Assembly (NCBI GenBank): GCA_021789555.1
Contig: JAJYJK010000003.1
Coordinates: 64,756 to 128,755, forward strand
Direction of reading: 5' to 3'
Source: Nitrospirota bacterium
GTDB lineage: Bacteria > Nitrospirota > Thermodesulfovibrionia > Thermodesulfovibrionales > JdFR-88
Length of the DNA stretch: 64,000 nucleotides
Part shown: positions 1 through 9,034 of the stretch, piece after piece
How the letters are laid out: each line of letters starts with the position of its first letter
Position numbering within the stretch: the stretch's first letter is position 1
Position numbers and translations under genes: made by a program
The notes under the pieces: generated by a model
The model's input: the letters and a program-made list of their open reading frames with translations, nothing else
What the model was told of the DNA's origin: nothing
Database searches by the model: none

Positions 1-2064
1 AACAGTCTCCGTTTTCTTCTGGCCCTGGCGGTTTTCATAAGCCCGTTTCTGTCCCTTCTGAAACCGGCGCTATTGGAGCGCGGCGCCATTCTGGCGTCAA
101 TATTGCTGCTGTTTCTCATGCTGGCCGAAGTCGTAATGGTGCTCGCAGGCCCTGTCCGGCTGGTGAACGAATACAGCGACATATACGGCGAGACATATCT
201 GCATAAACATAAATCCGTGGCCAATCTGGAGTTTCTGCAAGGCTTAAAAGGGCAAGACGTCCAGGGAACGGTCGAGGCATTGTCCATCCTGGCGAAGAGA
301 TACGGATTTCCGCTGCAAGATGGCGCAACCTACAAAAGACAGAGCAAAATCAACGGATTCGACAAATACGGGGCCATTTTGAATTCACTGAAAAAAACGG
401 ACTTGAGGGCCGCGCAGGATTATGTCCTCCAGATGATCCCTCAAGACCCTGGTTTTAAGCAGATGATCTCTAACACCCCGGGTTTTAAACAGGGAGTTTC
501 AGGCCTTTACAAGCTGGACCTCGAGAATATCAAGGAATTTTATCTCAGAAACCAACTGGAATACAGCTTCCAGAACATGACCAGGGGGCAGGTAAATCAT
601 ATAGGGCAGATCTTAAATCCGATAAACGAATATATTGACGGCAAGCCGCTTTCCGATACATATATACAATACGGGTTGGGCGATACCTTTATCTTCAAAT
701 GGACGATGGATTTATTGGGTGGCATCTCGATAAACAATTACTATAAATGTTATTTCTATTATATCCTGTATTTCGCCCTTTTTTTGCTCATGCTTTATCT
801 GCTCTTCAAGGACAAGGTCTATGTGCTGACAGGGGCGACATTTCTTGCGGTCTCTTTTTTCGCCTATGGTTACATAGGCTTCATACTCGCCCCGGGGATA
901 GTGCCCACCATTCATTTCTTCGATGCCGTTACCTTGATATTCCTCGTCCTTTTTTTCAGGCGCGGCCCGTGGTATCTGATGCCGGCAATGTTTTTTGCGT
1001 TAGCGGGCGTGGCCATAGACGGGACATTCGGAGCTATACTGGTGGCGGCGCTGGCCGGCGCAATGGCGCTTTATGCCATTGAAAACAAGCGGGGTGCAAA
1101 CAGATTTTTCTGGATGTCGGTTGTCATTGCGTTGATATTGTCAGGCGCGGCAATCTTTCATTTCGCCGGTGTGGGCACTTTGGGGAATGTATTCCATTAT
1201 TTTTTGCTGGGGCTCTTTTCCTGGCGCGCAAAGAACATCGTGATAGCCGCCACCATGCTTTATCTGATTGTATCGTATTCATTCCTGTTTGCATTGAGAA
1301 ACCTCAGGCATAATCTGAAGTATATCTATGTGTTCACCTTCATCTACACCCAGGGCCTGTTCGTCTATTACTACTGGTCGGGGCTGGCAAATCATTTCCC
1401 GATGGTGGTCCCTTTTGGATGCCTCCAGTTGCTGCTCATGATTTATATATCCGAGAAGGCGCTTTTTGAGGGCCGTCAGAAGGCCCTGAGGGCGCTGGAT
1501 ATATCAAAAGAACTGCTTCTTGTAGCGGCGGTGCTCCTGGCCTCGGGTCTCGCCGCGAAGTATTATGCCGAAAAACTGATGTTCGACAGGAATTTCACGC
1601 AGCACAAGGTTTATACCTGGAATTTCGACAGGGCGAGGCTGATAACCACCATCAATCCGGAGCCGATACGGCAGAGCATGGAATTGATAAAAAAATACAG
1701 CCCCGAGGACAAGGGCATCTATATAATTTCCAAATACGATAACCTGCTTCCCTTCTTATCGGCGAGATACAGCCTGCTGCCCTATTTCGAGATGTCGTGG
1801 CATTTTCTTTCGGACGCCGAAAGCAGGGAGGCCGTCGACCTGCTCCGGCAGCGCAGGCCGCAATATCTTTTTGTCGATACGGATATTGACCATTATGACG
1901 AGGACCCATGGGAAAGCATTTACAGCTCCGAGTCTGACATCAACGAGAGGGCTTCCAGGATCGGCAGATACGCCGAGTTATATAAACTCTTCCAGGCCGT
2001 AAAAGACGATTATGAGAAAGTGGACGGCGGGACCCTGCTCTCCGTCTACAAAAGAAAAACTTGA
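1..2064 (+). CDS. Polytopic membrane protein of a polysaccharide locus (5' end cut by window)
   Basis: The reading frame is open from base 1, so the true start lies outside the window; the TTG at 73 is only an internal candidate. The visible protein begins with two hydrophobic segments, followed by a soluble loop of roughly 180 residues with two near-identical PGFKQ motifs. A block of about ten hydrophobic segments comes next, then a soluble C-terminal domain of about 140 residues. This organisation resembles glycosyltransferase or polymerase-like membrane proteins of surface polysaccharide clusters, but I recognise no diagnostic motif. It overlaps the next gene by 4 nt (TTGA), which implies co-translation with the flippase-like gene. 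Function is unassigned; the polysaccharide role is inferred from neighbours only. Confidence 0.75.
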   Translation, partial: NSLRFLLALAVFISPFLSLLKPALLERGAILASILLLFLMLAEVVMVLAGPVRLVNEYSDIYGETYLHKHKSVANLEFLQGLKGQDVQGTVEALSILAKRYGFPLQDGATYKRQSKINGFDKYGAILNSLKKTDLRAAQDYVLQMIPQDPGFKQMISNTPGFKQGVSGLYKLDLENIKEFYLRNQLEYSFQNMTRGQVNHIGQILNPINEYIDGKPLSDTYIQYGLGDTFIFKWTMDLLGGISINNYYKCYFYYILYFALFLLMLYLLFKDKVYVLTGATFLAVSFFAYGYIGFILAPGIVPTIHFFDAVTLIFLVLFFRRGPWYLMPAMFFALAGVAIDGTFGAILVAALAGAMALYAIENKRGANRFFWMSVVIALILSGAAIFHFAGVGTLGNVFHYFLLGLFSWRAKNIVIAATMLYLIVSYSFLFALRNLRHNLKYIYVFTFIYTQGLFVYYYWSGLANHFPMVVPFGCLQLLLMIYISEKALFEGRQKALRALDISKELLLVAAVLLASGLAAKYYAEKLMFDRNFTQHKVYTWNFDRARLITTINPEPIRQSMELIKKYSPEDKGIYIISKYDNLLPFLSARYSLLPYFEMSWHFLSDAESREAVDLLRQRRPQYLFVDTDIDHYDEDPWESIYSSESDINERASRIGRYAELYKLFQAVKDDYEKVDGGTLLSVYKRKT

Positions 2065-3371
2065 CGGCGCGGGCAAACAGAGACGTAACTTCCGCCCACG
2101 TATATACAGCGCTCAACCACATCCTGAAATCCGCATATGGGCTGACCGTCCTGTTGATGGTCCCCTTTTCCCTCACAGGCGCGGAGCAGGGTTACTGGTT
2201 TACCTTCATGAGCCTTTCGGCGCTGATGCTCCTTGCGGACCTCGGTTTCTCCAATATAATATTGCAGTTTGCCGCACACGAATTCGCCTTTCTGCGCTTC
2301 GATGAAGGCGGGATAACGGGGAGCGAACTGCACCTCAAAAGGCTGGCCACGTTTTTCGTCTTCTGTTTGAAGTGGTCCGCAGTCGTCCTTCTGTTTGCCT
2401 TGCCGGGCGTTTCGCTCACGGGGTTCTGGCTGCTATCGAGGAAGGCCGCGCAGGTGCACTGGGCCTGGCCGTGGCTGCTGTACGTGCTGGCGACCGGGCT
2501 GACGTTCATGAACAGCTCGGTCCTGTATTTTTTTGAGGGGTGCGACCGTATCGGACCGGCCCGGAAGATAAGGGTCAAGATAGCCATCGTGATGACGGCC
2601 GTGACAGGCGCGGGCCTTATTGCCGGCCTAAAGCTCTACACGCTTTCTTTTTCCCTGCTGATGAGTTCGCTGGCCGGGAGCTATTTTATCGTGAGGGAAT
2701 TCAAGCCGGCCATGAGGGAGTTTCTGGCGCACGCCAGGACGTTCACGCACTCCTGGAGGGGCGAATTTTTCCCCCTCTTCCGGAGGTACGCCGTCAGTTG
2801 GGTGAGCGGTTATTTCATCTTTCAGATATATACGCCGATGATGTTCCGTTTTTACGGGCCGGTTGAGGCGGGCCGCACGGGCATAAGCATCACGCTGTGG
2901 ATGGGGATATTCAGTCTCGCCAATGTCTGGGTTTACGCCGCTACGCCTCAACTAAATATGTTTGTCTCCCGGAAGGAGTGGCCCTCATTTGACCGTCTCT
3001 TCGTGAAAGTGTTTGTCCGATCGAGCCTCTCTTTTCTGGCGGGGGCGGCAATCGTTGCGCTTTTTTTTGCGCTTGCCCACGGCAGGATCGCGTTTGCCAA
3101 CAGGTTTGTCGGCGCCACATCCATGTCTTTTCTGGGGGCCGGATGGTTCCTGCAAAACATCGTCAGCTCCCTTGCGGTTTATCTGCGGGCGCACAAGGAA
3201 GAGCCGCTTGCCTTCCCTTCCTTCGTATCGGCCATCTATAATTTCGGGGCTACGTTGTTGTGCGTCAGGTTCCTGCCGCCTGCGTATTTTTTCCTCGGGT
3301 TTTTCTCGGGTTATCTGTGGGGCCTTCCATGGATCGCAGGTATTTTCCGGGCCAAAAGGAGAAGTCATTAA
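2061..3371 (+). CDS. Wzx/MATE-like polysaccharide flippase (putative)
   Basis: A protein of 436 residues, almost entirely hydrophobic with about twelve membrane segments and short charged loops. This is the size and pattern of oligosaccharide flippases of the MOP superfamily, which move lipid-linked glycans across the inner membrane. The start is a TTG that overlaps the stop of the upstream gene (TTGA). It is followed 1 nt after its stop by a glycosyltransferase with its own ribosome-binding site. No catalytic motif is expected in this family, so the call rests on length, topology and context. It could instead be another polytopic exporter. Confidence 0.65.
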   Translation: MTARANRDVTSAHVYTALNHILKSAYGLTVLLMVPFSLTGAEQGYWFTFMSLSALMLLADLGFSNIILQFAAHEFAFLRFDEGGITGSELHLKRLATFFVFCLKWSAVVLLFALPGVSLTGFWLLSRKAAQVHWAWPWLLYVLATGLTFMNSSVLYFFEGCDRIGPARKIRVKIAIVMTAVTGAGLIAGLKLYTLSFSLLMSSLAGSYFIVREFKPAMREFLAHARTFTHSWRGEFFPLFRRYAVSWVSGYFIFQIYTPMMFRFYGPVEAGRTGISITLWMGIFSLANVWVYAATPQLNMFVSRKEWPSFDRLFVKVFVRSSLSFLAGAAIVALFFALAHGRIAFANRFVGATSMSFLGAGWFLQNIVSSLAVYLRAHKEEPLAFPSFVSAIYNFGATLLCVRFLPPAYFFLGFFSGYLWGLPWIAGIFRAKRRSH

Positions 3372-3372
3372 T

Positions 3373-4410
3373 ATGGATGAAGCCGCTCGACCGCTGTTAA
3401 CGCTGGCCATACCGACATATAACAGGGCCTCTTACCTGGACAGCTGTCTCGCGCATGTATGCGGACAGGTCGAAGGCGTCGGAAAAGCGGTGGAGATACT
3501 CGTCTCGGACAATAATTCGCCGGACGATACCGGCGAGGTCGTCGGTAAATATATTTTGGCGGGCGCTGCGATAAGATACGTCAAAAACGAGGAGAACATC
3601 GGGCCCGACAGGAATTTTTTGCAATGCTTCAGGATGGCGGCAGGCAGATACGTGCTTATTCTTGGCGATGACGACATATTGATCGATGGGTCCATAAAAA
3701 AAATCCTTGATGTGCTTGAAAAGGACGATTACGGGGTCGTCCACCTGGCCTCATATGGCTATGAGGAAGATTACCGGCTGGAAATGCCCCGGGCGCGCTT
3801 CAGGGGATACGAGGTTTATGATGACGTAAAAAAATTCACGGGGAAGGCCCATTATTTTCTGACCTTTACGTCGGCCAATGTGGTCAACAAGCTTTTCGTC
3901 GACGAATCGATTGCGCTGGAGAGATTCTGCGGCACCAATCTCGTTCAGCTCGGATGGACGCTGTCGGCCATGTTCAACGCGAAAAAAAACGTCATCGTGA
4001 AGGAATATCTGGTGGCCGCGCAGTTGTATAATTCCGGGGGATACGGACTTTGTGAAATTTTCGGCAAAAACCTGAATAAAATCGCCAGGACTTTCATAGA
4101 CGGCGGAGCTGATGAGAAGTGCTTTATAATCATAAACAAAAAATTGCTGTCGAGGTTTTTCCCGGCCAACATAGCGAGGTCGAGGATGGGCGTTATCAGC
4201 ACCGGGGACGACTGCCGCAAGGTCCTGTATCCGCTCTTTCGCGGCTATCTGGCGTTCTGGCTGTTTACGGTGCCCGCCATGACGCTGCCGGCAAGGGCGG
4301 CATATTTTTTATATTCTCTTGCCATGCGATCGCGTACGTATGCGCGGCAAATCAAGTCCTTCTTCGCCGGGCTTTCCAGTGAGAAATTCGGGGGCAGGGA
4401 ACGCCCCTGA
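3373..4410 (+). CDS. Family 2 glycosyltransferase
   Basis: A protein of 345 residues. The N-terminus reads LTLAIPTYNRASYLDSCL, the nucleotide-sugar-binding strand of GT-A fold family 2 enzymes. It is followed by VSDNNSPDDT and the metal-binding motif LILGDDD (DxD), near residues 45-100. An AGGAG at 3357-3361 sits 11 nt before the ATG and decides the start; the open frame continues upstream inside the flippase gene but has no ribosome site there. It probably adds one sugar to a lipid-linked repeat unit on the cytoplasmic face. The acceptor and donor cannot be read from the sequence. Confidence 0.85.
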   Translation: MDEAARPLLTLAIPTYNRASYLDSCLAHVCGQVEGVGKAVEILVSDNNSPDDTGEVVGKYILAGAAIRYVKNEENIGPDRNFLQCFRMAAGRYVLILGDDDILIDGSIKKILDVLEKDDYGVVHLASYGYEEDYRLEMPRARFRGYEVYDDVKKFTGKAHYFLTFTSANVVNKLFVDESIALERFCGTNLVQLGWTLSAMFNAKKNVIVKEYLVAAQLYNSGGYGLCEIFGKNLNKIARTFIDGGADEKCFIIINKKLLSRFFPANIARSRMGVISTGDDCRKVLYPLFRGYLAFWLFTVPAMTLPARAAYFLYSLAMRSRTYARQIKSFFAGLSSEKFGGRERP

Positions 4411-4453
4411 CCAAGCCGGTAAGCGTCATGATGCCCACTCTGGCCGGTCAGGG
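4405..4453. terminator. Inverted repeat between convergent genes
   Basis: CCCTGACC at 4405-4412 is matched by GGTCAGGG at 4446-4453, spanning the end of the glycosyltransferase and the gap before the convergent deacetylase gene. It may end transcription from either side, but there is no U-tract, so it is not a classical intrinsic terminator. Confidence 0.35.
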
Positions 4454-4471
4454 CATTCAAGCGTCGACCAA

Positions 4472-5281
4472 TTATTTCCGCGTCTCGTAATCCGAGTGGA
4501 GTTTATAGATGAAGGAAAGCGGCCAGGTGTTCAGCCATACCGGCACGCGCTTTAGCTCAAACGGGTTGTCCCCTTCGTAGGTGAACCCCCTTTTTACGGT
4601 GACCGCGCCAAGGAAGCCCGCTTCCCTGACTTCCCGGAGCGCGTCCCCGTTGTAATCGCCATAGGGATAGCAGAAAAACTCCACCGGCCGGCCTGTCTTT
4701 TCCTCGATTGCCCTCTTGGAGCCGAGAATCTCATCTCTCATCTGCGGTACTGCAATCCCAGGCAGATGTGGATGCGTCATCGTGTGGGCGCCAAAGGTCA
4801 CCCCGCCCTCCGCAAGCTCTTTCACCTTTTTCCAGTCCAGGAGTTTTTTCCTTGTCCCGAGCCGTTCCGAGTCCCAGGCATTCACCTGGTCGGCGAGTCC
4901 GGGCACCAGAAAAACAGTCGCGGGGTAGCCGTATTTCCTCAAGACGGGCCAGGCGTTTTCATAAAAATCCATGTACCCGTCGTCGAAGGTAAGCGCGATC
5001 AGCCGCCTCGACGGCTTCCGCGAGGCATTTTCATTTTTTCCGTCATGGATAAAGTCAAGTATCTCTTTCAGGGAGACTACTTTAAAACCCGCAGCCCTCA
5101 GATAAAACATCTGGAAGCGGAACATGCCCGGCCTGACATACAGCCCCCGCATTCGCGCACCCCGAGGGGGAGAGCCTATGTTGTGGTACATGAGTATGGC
5201 CGCCCTTTTAATGGAATACCTCCCCTGGTAAGGGTTTCCCCTTTTTTCTTTAGTATAAAGAAAAAGAATCCCGGATGGCAT
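4472..5281 (-). CDS. Polysaccharide deacetylase (NodB domain)
   Basis: A protein of 269 residues with the NodB (carbohydrate esterase 4) signatures. TFDDGY carries the catalytic and metal-binding Asp pair, GAHTMTHPHL the H-x3-H metal ligands, and FCYPYG the RxxxY/P-type substrate groove motif. Family members remove acetyl groups from glycans such as peptidoglycan, chitooligosaccharides or exopolysaccharide. No clear signal peptide is visible. The first about 28 residues are weakly conserved-looking, and the ATG at MYHNIG is an alternative start. It is divergent from the next glycosyltransferase and convergent with the previous one, so it belongs to the same polysaccharide locus but forms its own transcript. 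Confidence 0.85.
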   Translation of the reverse strand: MPSGILFLYTKEKRGNPYQGRYSIKRAAILMYHNIGSPPRGARMRGLYVRPGMFRFQMFYLRAAGFKVVSLKEILDFIHDGKNENASRKPSRRLIALTFDDGYMDFYENAWPVLRKYGYPATVFLVPGLADQVNAWDSERLGTRKKLLDWKKVKELAEGGVTFGAHTMTHPHLPGIAVPQMRDEILGSKRAIEEKTGRPVEFFCYPYGDYNGDALREVREAGFLGAVTVKRGFTYEGDNPFELKRVPVWLNTWPLSFIYKLHSDYETRK

Positions 5282-5355
5282 AAAATATATCCTGGTGAAT
5301 AACGACAGGAGGAGGAGCCAAAGGGCGTGCGGGGGCAGGCGCGACTGAATTTGCG

Positions 5356-6273
5356 ATGGTGAGCGTAATCATTCCCACGTTCAATGCCTGCGGGAACATC
5401 CGTAAACTCATCACGGCCCTGAAAGAAGATGCCCCGGAGGGGACCGAGATAATCGTCATCGATTCCTCATCCACGGACGGAACCGCAATGGCGGCCCGCG
5501 GGCTTGGGGCAAGAGTCGAGGTCATCCCGCGGGAGAAATTCGACCACGGCGGGACAAGGACATTGGCGGGCAAATCGGCAAGAGGGGATTTTTTGGTCTA
5601 TCTCACACAGGACGTCATCCCCGCCGGCCCCGGCACGCTTGGAAACCTGCTAAAACCCTTCGGCGAGGATGAGACCATCGGCGCGGTTTACGGGCGGCAG
5701 CTCCCAAACCCCGATGCCACCGTCTTTGCGGCCCATCTGAGATTTTTCAATTATCCCCCGCAATCAAGCGTGAAGCGCCTGAATGACAGGGCCGTGTATG
5801 GCATAAAGACCGCTTTTCTATCCAATTCATTCACCGCATACAGGAAGAGCGCCCTCGAGGCCGTCGGCTGGTTCGGGCAGAAACTCATTTGCAGCGAGGA
5901 CTTGCACGCGGGGGCAAAACTTTTGCTTGCCGGATATAAATTGTCTTATCAGGCCGACGCCGCCGTCTTTCATTCGCACAATTACACGGCCTTTGAGGAG
6001 GCCGGCAGATATTTCGATATCGGCGTTTTGCACAGCAGGGAGGAATGGATATTGAAAGAATTCGGCGGGGCAGGGGGCGAGGGGCAGAGGTACATCAAAT
6101 CGGGGCTCCGTTACCTTGCCCGGAACCGAAAATATCACCTCGCGCCCCGGTTTATCTTCATAAGCGCCCTGAAATATCTCTTTTATAACCTGGGGCGGGT
6201 TCATGAAAAGCTACCCGCCTTTGCGGTCCGGAGGCTAAGCAGAAACCGTCAGTGGTGGGCGGAAAATGCATAG
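5356..6273 (+). CDS. Family 2 glycosyltransferase, rhamnosyltransferase-like
   Basis: A protein of 305 residues starting VSVIIPTFNACGNI, followed by VIDSSSTDGT and YLTQDVIP, the GT-A fold family 2 core. The segment FDHGGTRTLAG is typical of rhamnosyltransferase-like members. A polybasic, non-membrane C-terminus follows. No good Shine-Dalgarno sequence precedes the ATG. It is divergent from the deacetylase and convergent with the nucleotide-sugar dehydrogenase. It likely builds a surface glycan; the sugar specificity is an inference from resemblance only. Confidence 0.8.
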   Translation: MVSVIIPTFNACGNIRKLITALKEDAPEGTEIIVIDSSSTDGTAMAARGLGARVEVIPREKFDHGGTRTLAGKSARGDFLVYLTQDVIPAGPGTLGNLLKPFGEDETIGAVYGRQLPNPDATVFAAHLRFFNYPPQSSVKRLNDRAVYGIKTAFLSNSFTAYRKSALEAVGWFGQKLICSEDLHAGAKLLLAGYKLSYQADAAVFHSHNYTAFEEAGRYFDIGVLHSREEWILKEFGGAGGEGQRYIKSGLRYLARNRKYHLAPRFIFISALKYLFYNLGRVHEKLPAFAVRRLSRNRQWWAENA

Positions 6274-6276
6274 GAA

Positions 6277-6332
6277 CCCACCTTCCCACCTTCTTTTTCT
6301 TCTGTGGGGGCTTTCGCCCCCACGCCCCCAAA
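6277..6332 (-). repeat. Short dispersed hairpin repeat, family B, copy 1
   Basis: Read on the minus strand the element runs TTTGGGGG, then a hairpin with stem GTGGGGGC/GCCCCCAC (6304-6311 with 6316-6323), then an A/G-rich spacer and two GGTGGG blocks. The same order recurs at 9627-9676 (plus) and 24349-24406 (minus). It sits between two convergent genes. Confidence 0.6.
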
Positions 6333-6356
6333 CGGCAGGCGGTCATCCATTCCCGC

Positions 6357-7727
6357 TTATGCCTTTTTTATCTTTCCCAAATCGCCGCAGCCGTCTTTAA
6401 TGAGGTTCCTGGTGTCCACTATGAGCTTCGAGTGTTCGAGGATGAACCGGGGGTCGTAGGCCGAATGGTCGGTTGCGACCAGCACGCAGTCGTAGGATTT
6501 TAGATTTTCGGCCGTGAGGGGCACCGAAATTTTTTCCACGTTGAAGCGCCTCATCTTCGGGGCCACGGGTATGAAGGGGTCGTTGTAATCGACGATTGCG
6601 CCTTTGCCCTCCAGTATCTCCATCAGCTTGAATGACGGGGATTCCCTGGTGTCGTCCACGTCCTTTTTATATGCCAGGCCGAGGACGAGGACTTTTGCGC
6701 CTTTCAGGCACTTGCCGCATTCGTTTAGCGCCTCTCCGGTCCGCTCCACGACCCTGTAGGGCATCGCGGTATTTATCTCGCCTGCGAGCTCGATGAACTT
6801 GGTCGGACAGTCGTACTGCCTTGCCTTCCAGGTGAGATAGAACGGGTCTATCGGAATGCAGTGGCCCCCGAGGCCGGGGCCGGGGTAGAACGCCTGAAAC
6901 CCGAAGGGTTTCGTTTTGGATGCCTCGATTACTTCCCAGATATCGATATCCATCCGCTCAAAGAGGCCTTTCAATTCGTTTACGAGGGCGATGTTGACGG
7001 CCCTGTAAATATTCTCCAGGAGCTTCGTCGTCTCCGCCACCCGCGTGGAGGAGACCGGTATGGTCCTGACCACTATCGTGTCGTAGAGGGCCTTTGCCGC
7101 TCCCAGGCATTTTTGCGTGTAACCGCCGACCACCTTCGGGATGGTGCGGGTCGAGAAATCGTGGTTGTTGGGGTCTTCGCGCTCCGGCGAGTAGGCCAGA
7201 TAGAAATCGATGCCCGCCTTCAGGCCGTCAATGTTCCGCTCAAGTATCGCCTTCATGTCCTCATCGGTCGTGCCGGGGTACGTGGTGGACTCAAGCACTA
7301 TGAGCTGTCCCCGCCTCAGATGGCCGGCTATGGACATTGCGGTGCCGAAGACGTATGTCATATCGGGTTCCCGGTTGGCGTTTAAAGGGGTGGGGACGCA
7401 GGCGATGATGCAGTCCATCTCGGAAATATGGGAAAAATCGGTCGTCGGGATAAAGGATTTCAGATTTCTTATCTTCTTCCCGTCAATATGCCTGATATAA
7501 CTTTTTCCCTGTTTGAGGAGGTTTACCTTTTCGGCATCGATATCGAACCCCGTCACGTCGAAGCCGGCCCGCGAGAACTCGGAGACGAGGGGCAGGCCGA
7601 CGTATCCAAGCCCGATTACGCCTATCCTTGCCTCTCTGGAGCGGATTTTTTCAATAAGCTCAAGGCGCCCTCCCGGTGCGGGTTCGGCCCTTTCCGGAAT
7701 CGTTTCGCCCGTCTTGGGGGTAATCAT
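6357..7727 (-). CDS. wbpA: UDP-N-acetylglucosamine 6-dehydrogenase-like nucleotide-sugar dehydrogenase
   Basis: A protein of 456 residues of the UDP-glucose/UDP-GlcNAc/GDP-mannose dehydrogenase family. It oxidises C6 of a nucleotide sugar to a uronic acid in two NAD-dependent steps. The Rossmann motif GVIGLGYVGLP lies at about 36-46. The catalytic Cys is C290 in GLGGHCIPIDP, and ACVPTPL and YSPERxDPN match the WbpA/TviB subgroup rather than Ugd. I chose the ATG at 7727 because AAGGAGG precedes it by 7 nt; an upstream ATG at 7766 would add 13 residues without a ribosome site. Its product would supply uronic acid sugars to the glycan made by the neighbouring transferases. Confidence 0.88.
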   Translation of the reverse strand: MITPKTGETIPERAEPAPGGRLELIEKIRSREARIGVIGLGYVGLPLVSEFSRAGFDVTGFDIDAEKVNLLKQGKSYIRHIDGKKIRNLKSFIPTTDFSHISEMDCIIACVPTPLNANREPDMTYVFGTAMSIAGHLRRGQLIVLESTTYPGTTDEDMKAILERNIDGLKAGIDFYLAYSPEREDPNNHDFSTRTIPKVVGGYTQKCLGAAKALYDTIVVRTIPVSSTRVAETTKLLENIYRAVNIALVNELKGLFERMDIDIWEVIEASKTKPFGFQAFYPGPGLGGHCIPIDPFYLTWKARQYDCPTKFIELAGEINTAMPYRVVERTGEALNECGKCLKGAKVLVLGLAYKKDVDDTRESPSFKLMEILEGKGAIVDYNDPFIPVAPKMRRFNVEKISVPLTAENLKSYDCVLVATDHSAYDPRFILEHSKLIVDTRNLIKDGCGDLGKIKKA

Positions 7728-8024
7728 CCGGCCCTCCTTGCGGTATGACCGTTTTTGGATTTTCACTCTGAACTGCGGGACTCTGAGTGGGAGCGGGTCT
7801 TGAAATCCTGTAATGCGCTCCCGATTTAGATTTTTATCACTTTATGCGGGGGTTGTCAATGCGGGGTGATCGAATCACCTGTTGGCGGGGGTCTCTGTCT
7901 CCGTTTCCGTATCTGTTAAACTATCGAAGGGTGTATAAATAATACCCTTTCCCGGCGGGAGAGGGAGGAGTCCCGTCTTCGGCGGGACGGGGGGTGAGGG
8001 AGTTATGGAGTCCCGGATATTCAT
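7728..8024. other. Intergenic region between divergent genes, with hairpins
   Basis: About 300 nt without a gene. It holds a short palindrome GGTGAT-CGA-ATCACC (7865-7879) and the imperfect palindrome GGGTGTATAAATAATACCC (about 7929-7947). Between 7947 and 8003 lies a degenerate, longer copy of the CCCTCTCCC-type hairpin repeat, with an internal stem GTCCCG/CGGGAC. The promoters for wbpA and the downstream gene must lie here, but I see no convincing -35/-10 pair. Confidence 0.4.
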
Positions 8025-8963
8025 ATGAATTTAACAATAGGGCACCTTTCGACTTTTTATCATACGGCGGTCCTGCTGATGTCGGGACTTGAAGGCGACT
8101 GCCTTGCAGGCGTAGAAATTAAATGGAAGCTCTTTGGGACCGGCCCGGCGATCGTGGAGGCATTTAGACAAGACGCAATCGACCTTGCTTATATAGGGCT
8201 GCCTCCGGCTGTTATCGGCATGGAGCAGGGGGTGAGGATAAAATGCATCGCGGGAGGACATATGGAAGGCACGGTCGTCTCCGGAGGGGCGGATATCAAA
8301 GGTTATCCCGAGCTGCCCGGCCTGGGCGCGGTGCTCGGCCAGTTGAAGGGATTTAAGATAGGCGTGCCGGGCAGGGGCTCCATCCATGATGTGATCCTCT
8401 CTGATGCCCTGGAGCGCTCCGGTCTCCGCGGGGAAGTCGGCGTCATGAATTTCAAATGGGCGGACGCCATCACGGAGGCCCTGATAAAAGGGCAGGTGCG
8501 GGCGGCGATAGGCACCCCGGCCCTTGCGGTCGCAATCAGGCGCTATGCGGGCGGCAAGGTGCTGGTCCCCCCGCATCTGATCTGGCCCGGCAACCCGAGT
8601 TACGGCATCGTGGCGGCCTCCCGTTTTCTTGACGATCACGCTGGCGTCGTCGAAAATTTTTTAAAAAAACATGAGGAGGCCACGGAGATGATGCGGCGGG
8701 GACCCGGCCTCTGCGCCCAAAGGATTGCCTCCTATACGGGCGTGGTCGATGCGGATTTCGTCCTGGAGACGATAGGCATCTCTCCCAGGTATTGCGCCCA
8801 GCTTACCCGGGAATATATCGATACGACGATGGATTTTGTGCGGGCGATGAAGATGCTTGGCTATATCGGGCGCGAGCTACGGGAAGATGAGATATTCGAC
8901 ACCAGCTTTATATGCAGAGTCCATCCGCCCGGCGACCACTACGGCCTGATTGGCAATCCGTGA
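8025..8963 (+). CDS. Periplasmic-binding-protein-like protein (NrtA/SsuA type) without signal peptide
   Basis: A protein of 312 residues resembling the substrate-binding proteins of nitrate/sulfonate/taurine ABC transporters (NMT1/COG0715 fold). The FGTGPAIVEAFRQDAIDLAYIGLPPAV and IGVPGRGSIHDVIL regions match the two-lobed ligand cleft pattern. There is no signal peptide or lipobox: the protein begins directly at the first strand (LTIGHLSTFYH). No permease or ATPase gene is adjacent. It may therefore be a cytoplasmic binding protein or sensor, or a SBP-fold enzyme. The gene is alone on the plus strand. Ligand unknown; the sulfonate-binding flavour of the family is noteworthy next to a sulfonate pathway but is not proof. 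Confidence 0.65.
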   Translation: MNLTIGHLSTFYHTAVLLMSGLEGDCLAGVEIKWKLFGTGPAIVEAFRQDAIDLAYIGLPPAVIGMEQGVRIKCIAGGHMEGTVVSGGADIKGYPELPGLGAVLGQLKGFKIGVPGRGSIHDVILSDALERSGLRGEVGVMNFKWADAITEALIKGQVRAAIGTPALAVAIRRYAGGKVLVPPHLIWPGNPSYGIVAASRFLDDHAGVVENFLKKHEEATEMMRRGPGLCAQRIASYTGVVDADFVLETIGISPRYCAQLTREYIDTTMDFVRAMKMLGYIGRELREDEIFDTSFICRVHPPGDHYGLIGNP

Positions 8964-8996
8964 GCGTTACCCGGAACTCATGATATTATTAAGTAA

Positions 8997-9021
8997 AACC
9001 CTCTCCCTCAGGGAGAGGGTT
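8997..9021. repeat. Short dispersed hairpin repeat, family A, copy
   Basis: A perfect 11-bp stem, AACCCTCTCCC (8997-9007) with GGGAGAGGGTT (9011-9021), just before the ribosome site of the next gene. Identical arms occur at 13996-14021 and 38389-38415. Confidence 0.7.
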
Positions 9022-9034
9022 GAGAGAGGGGTTT

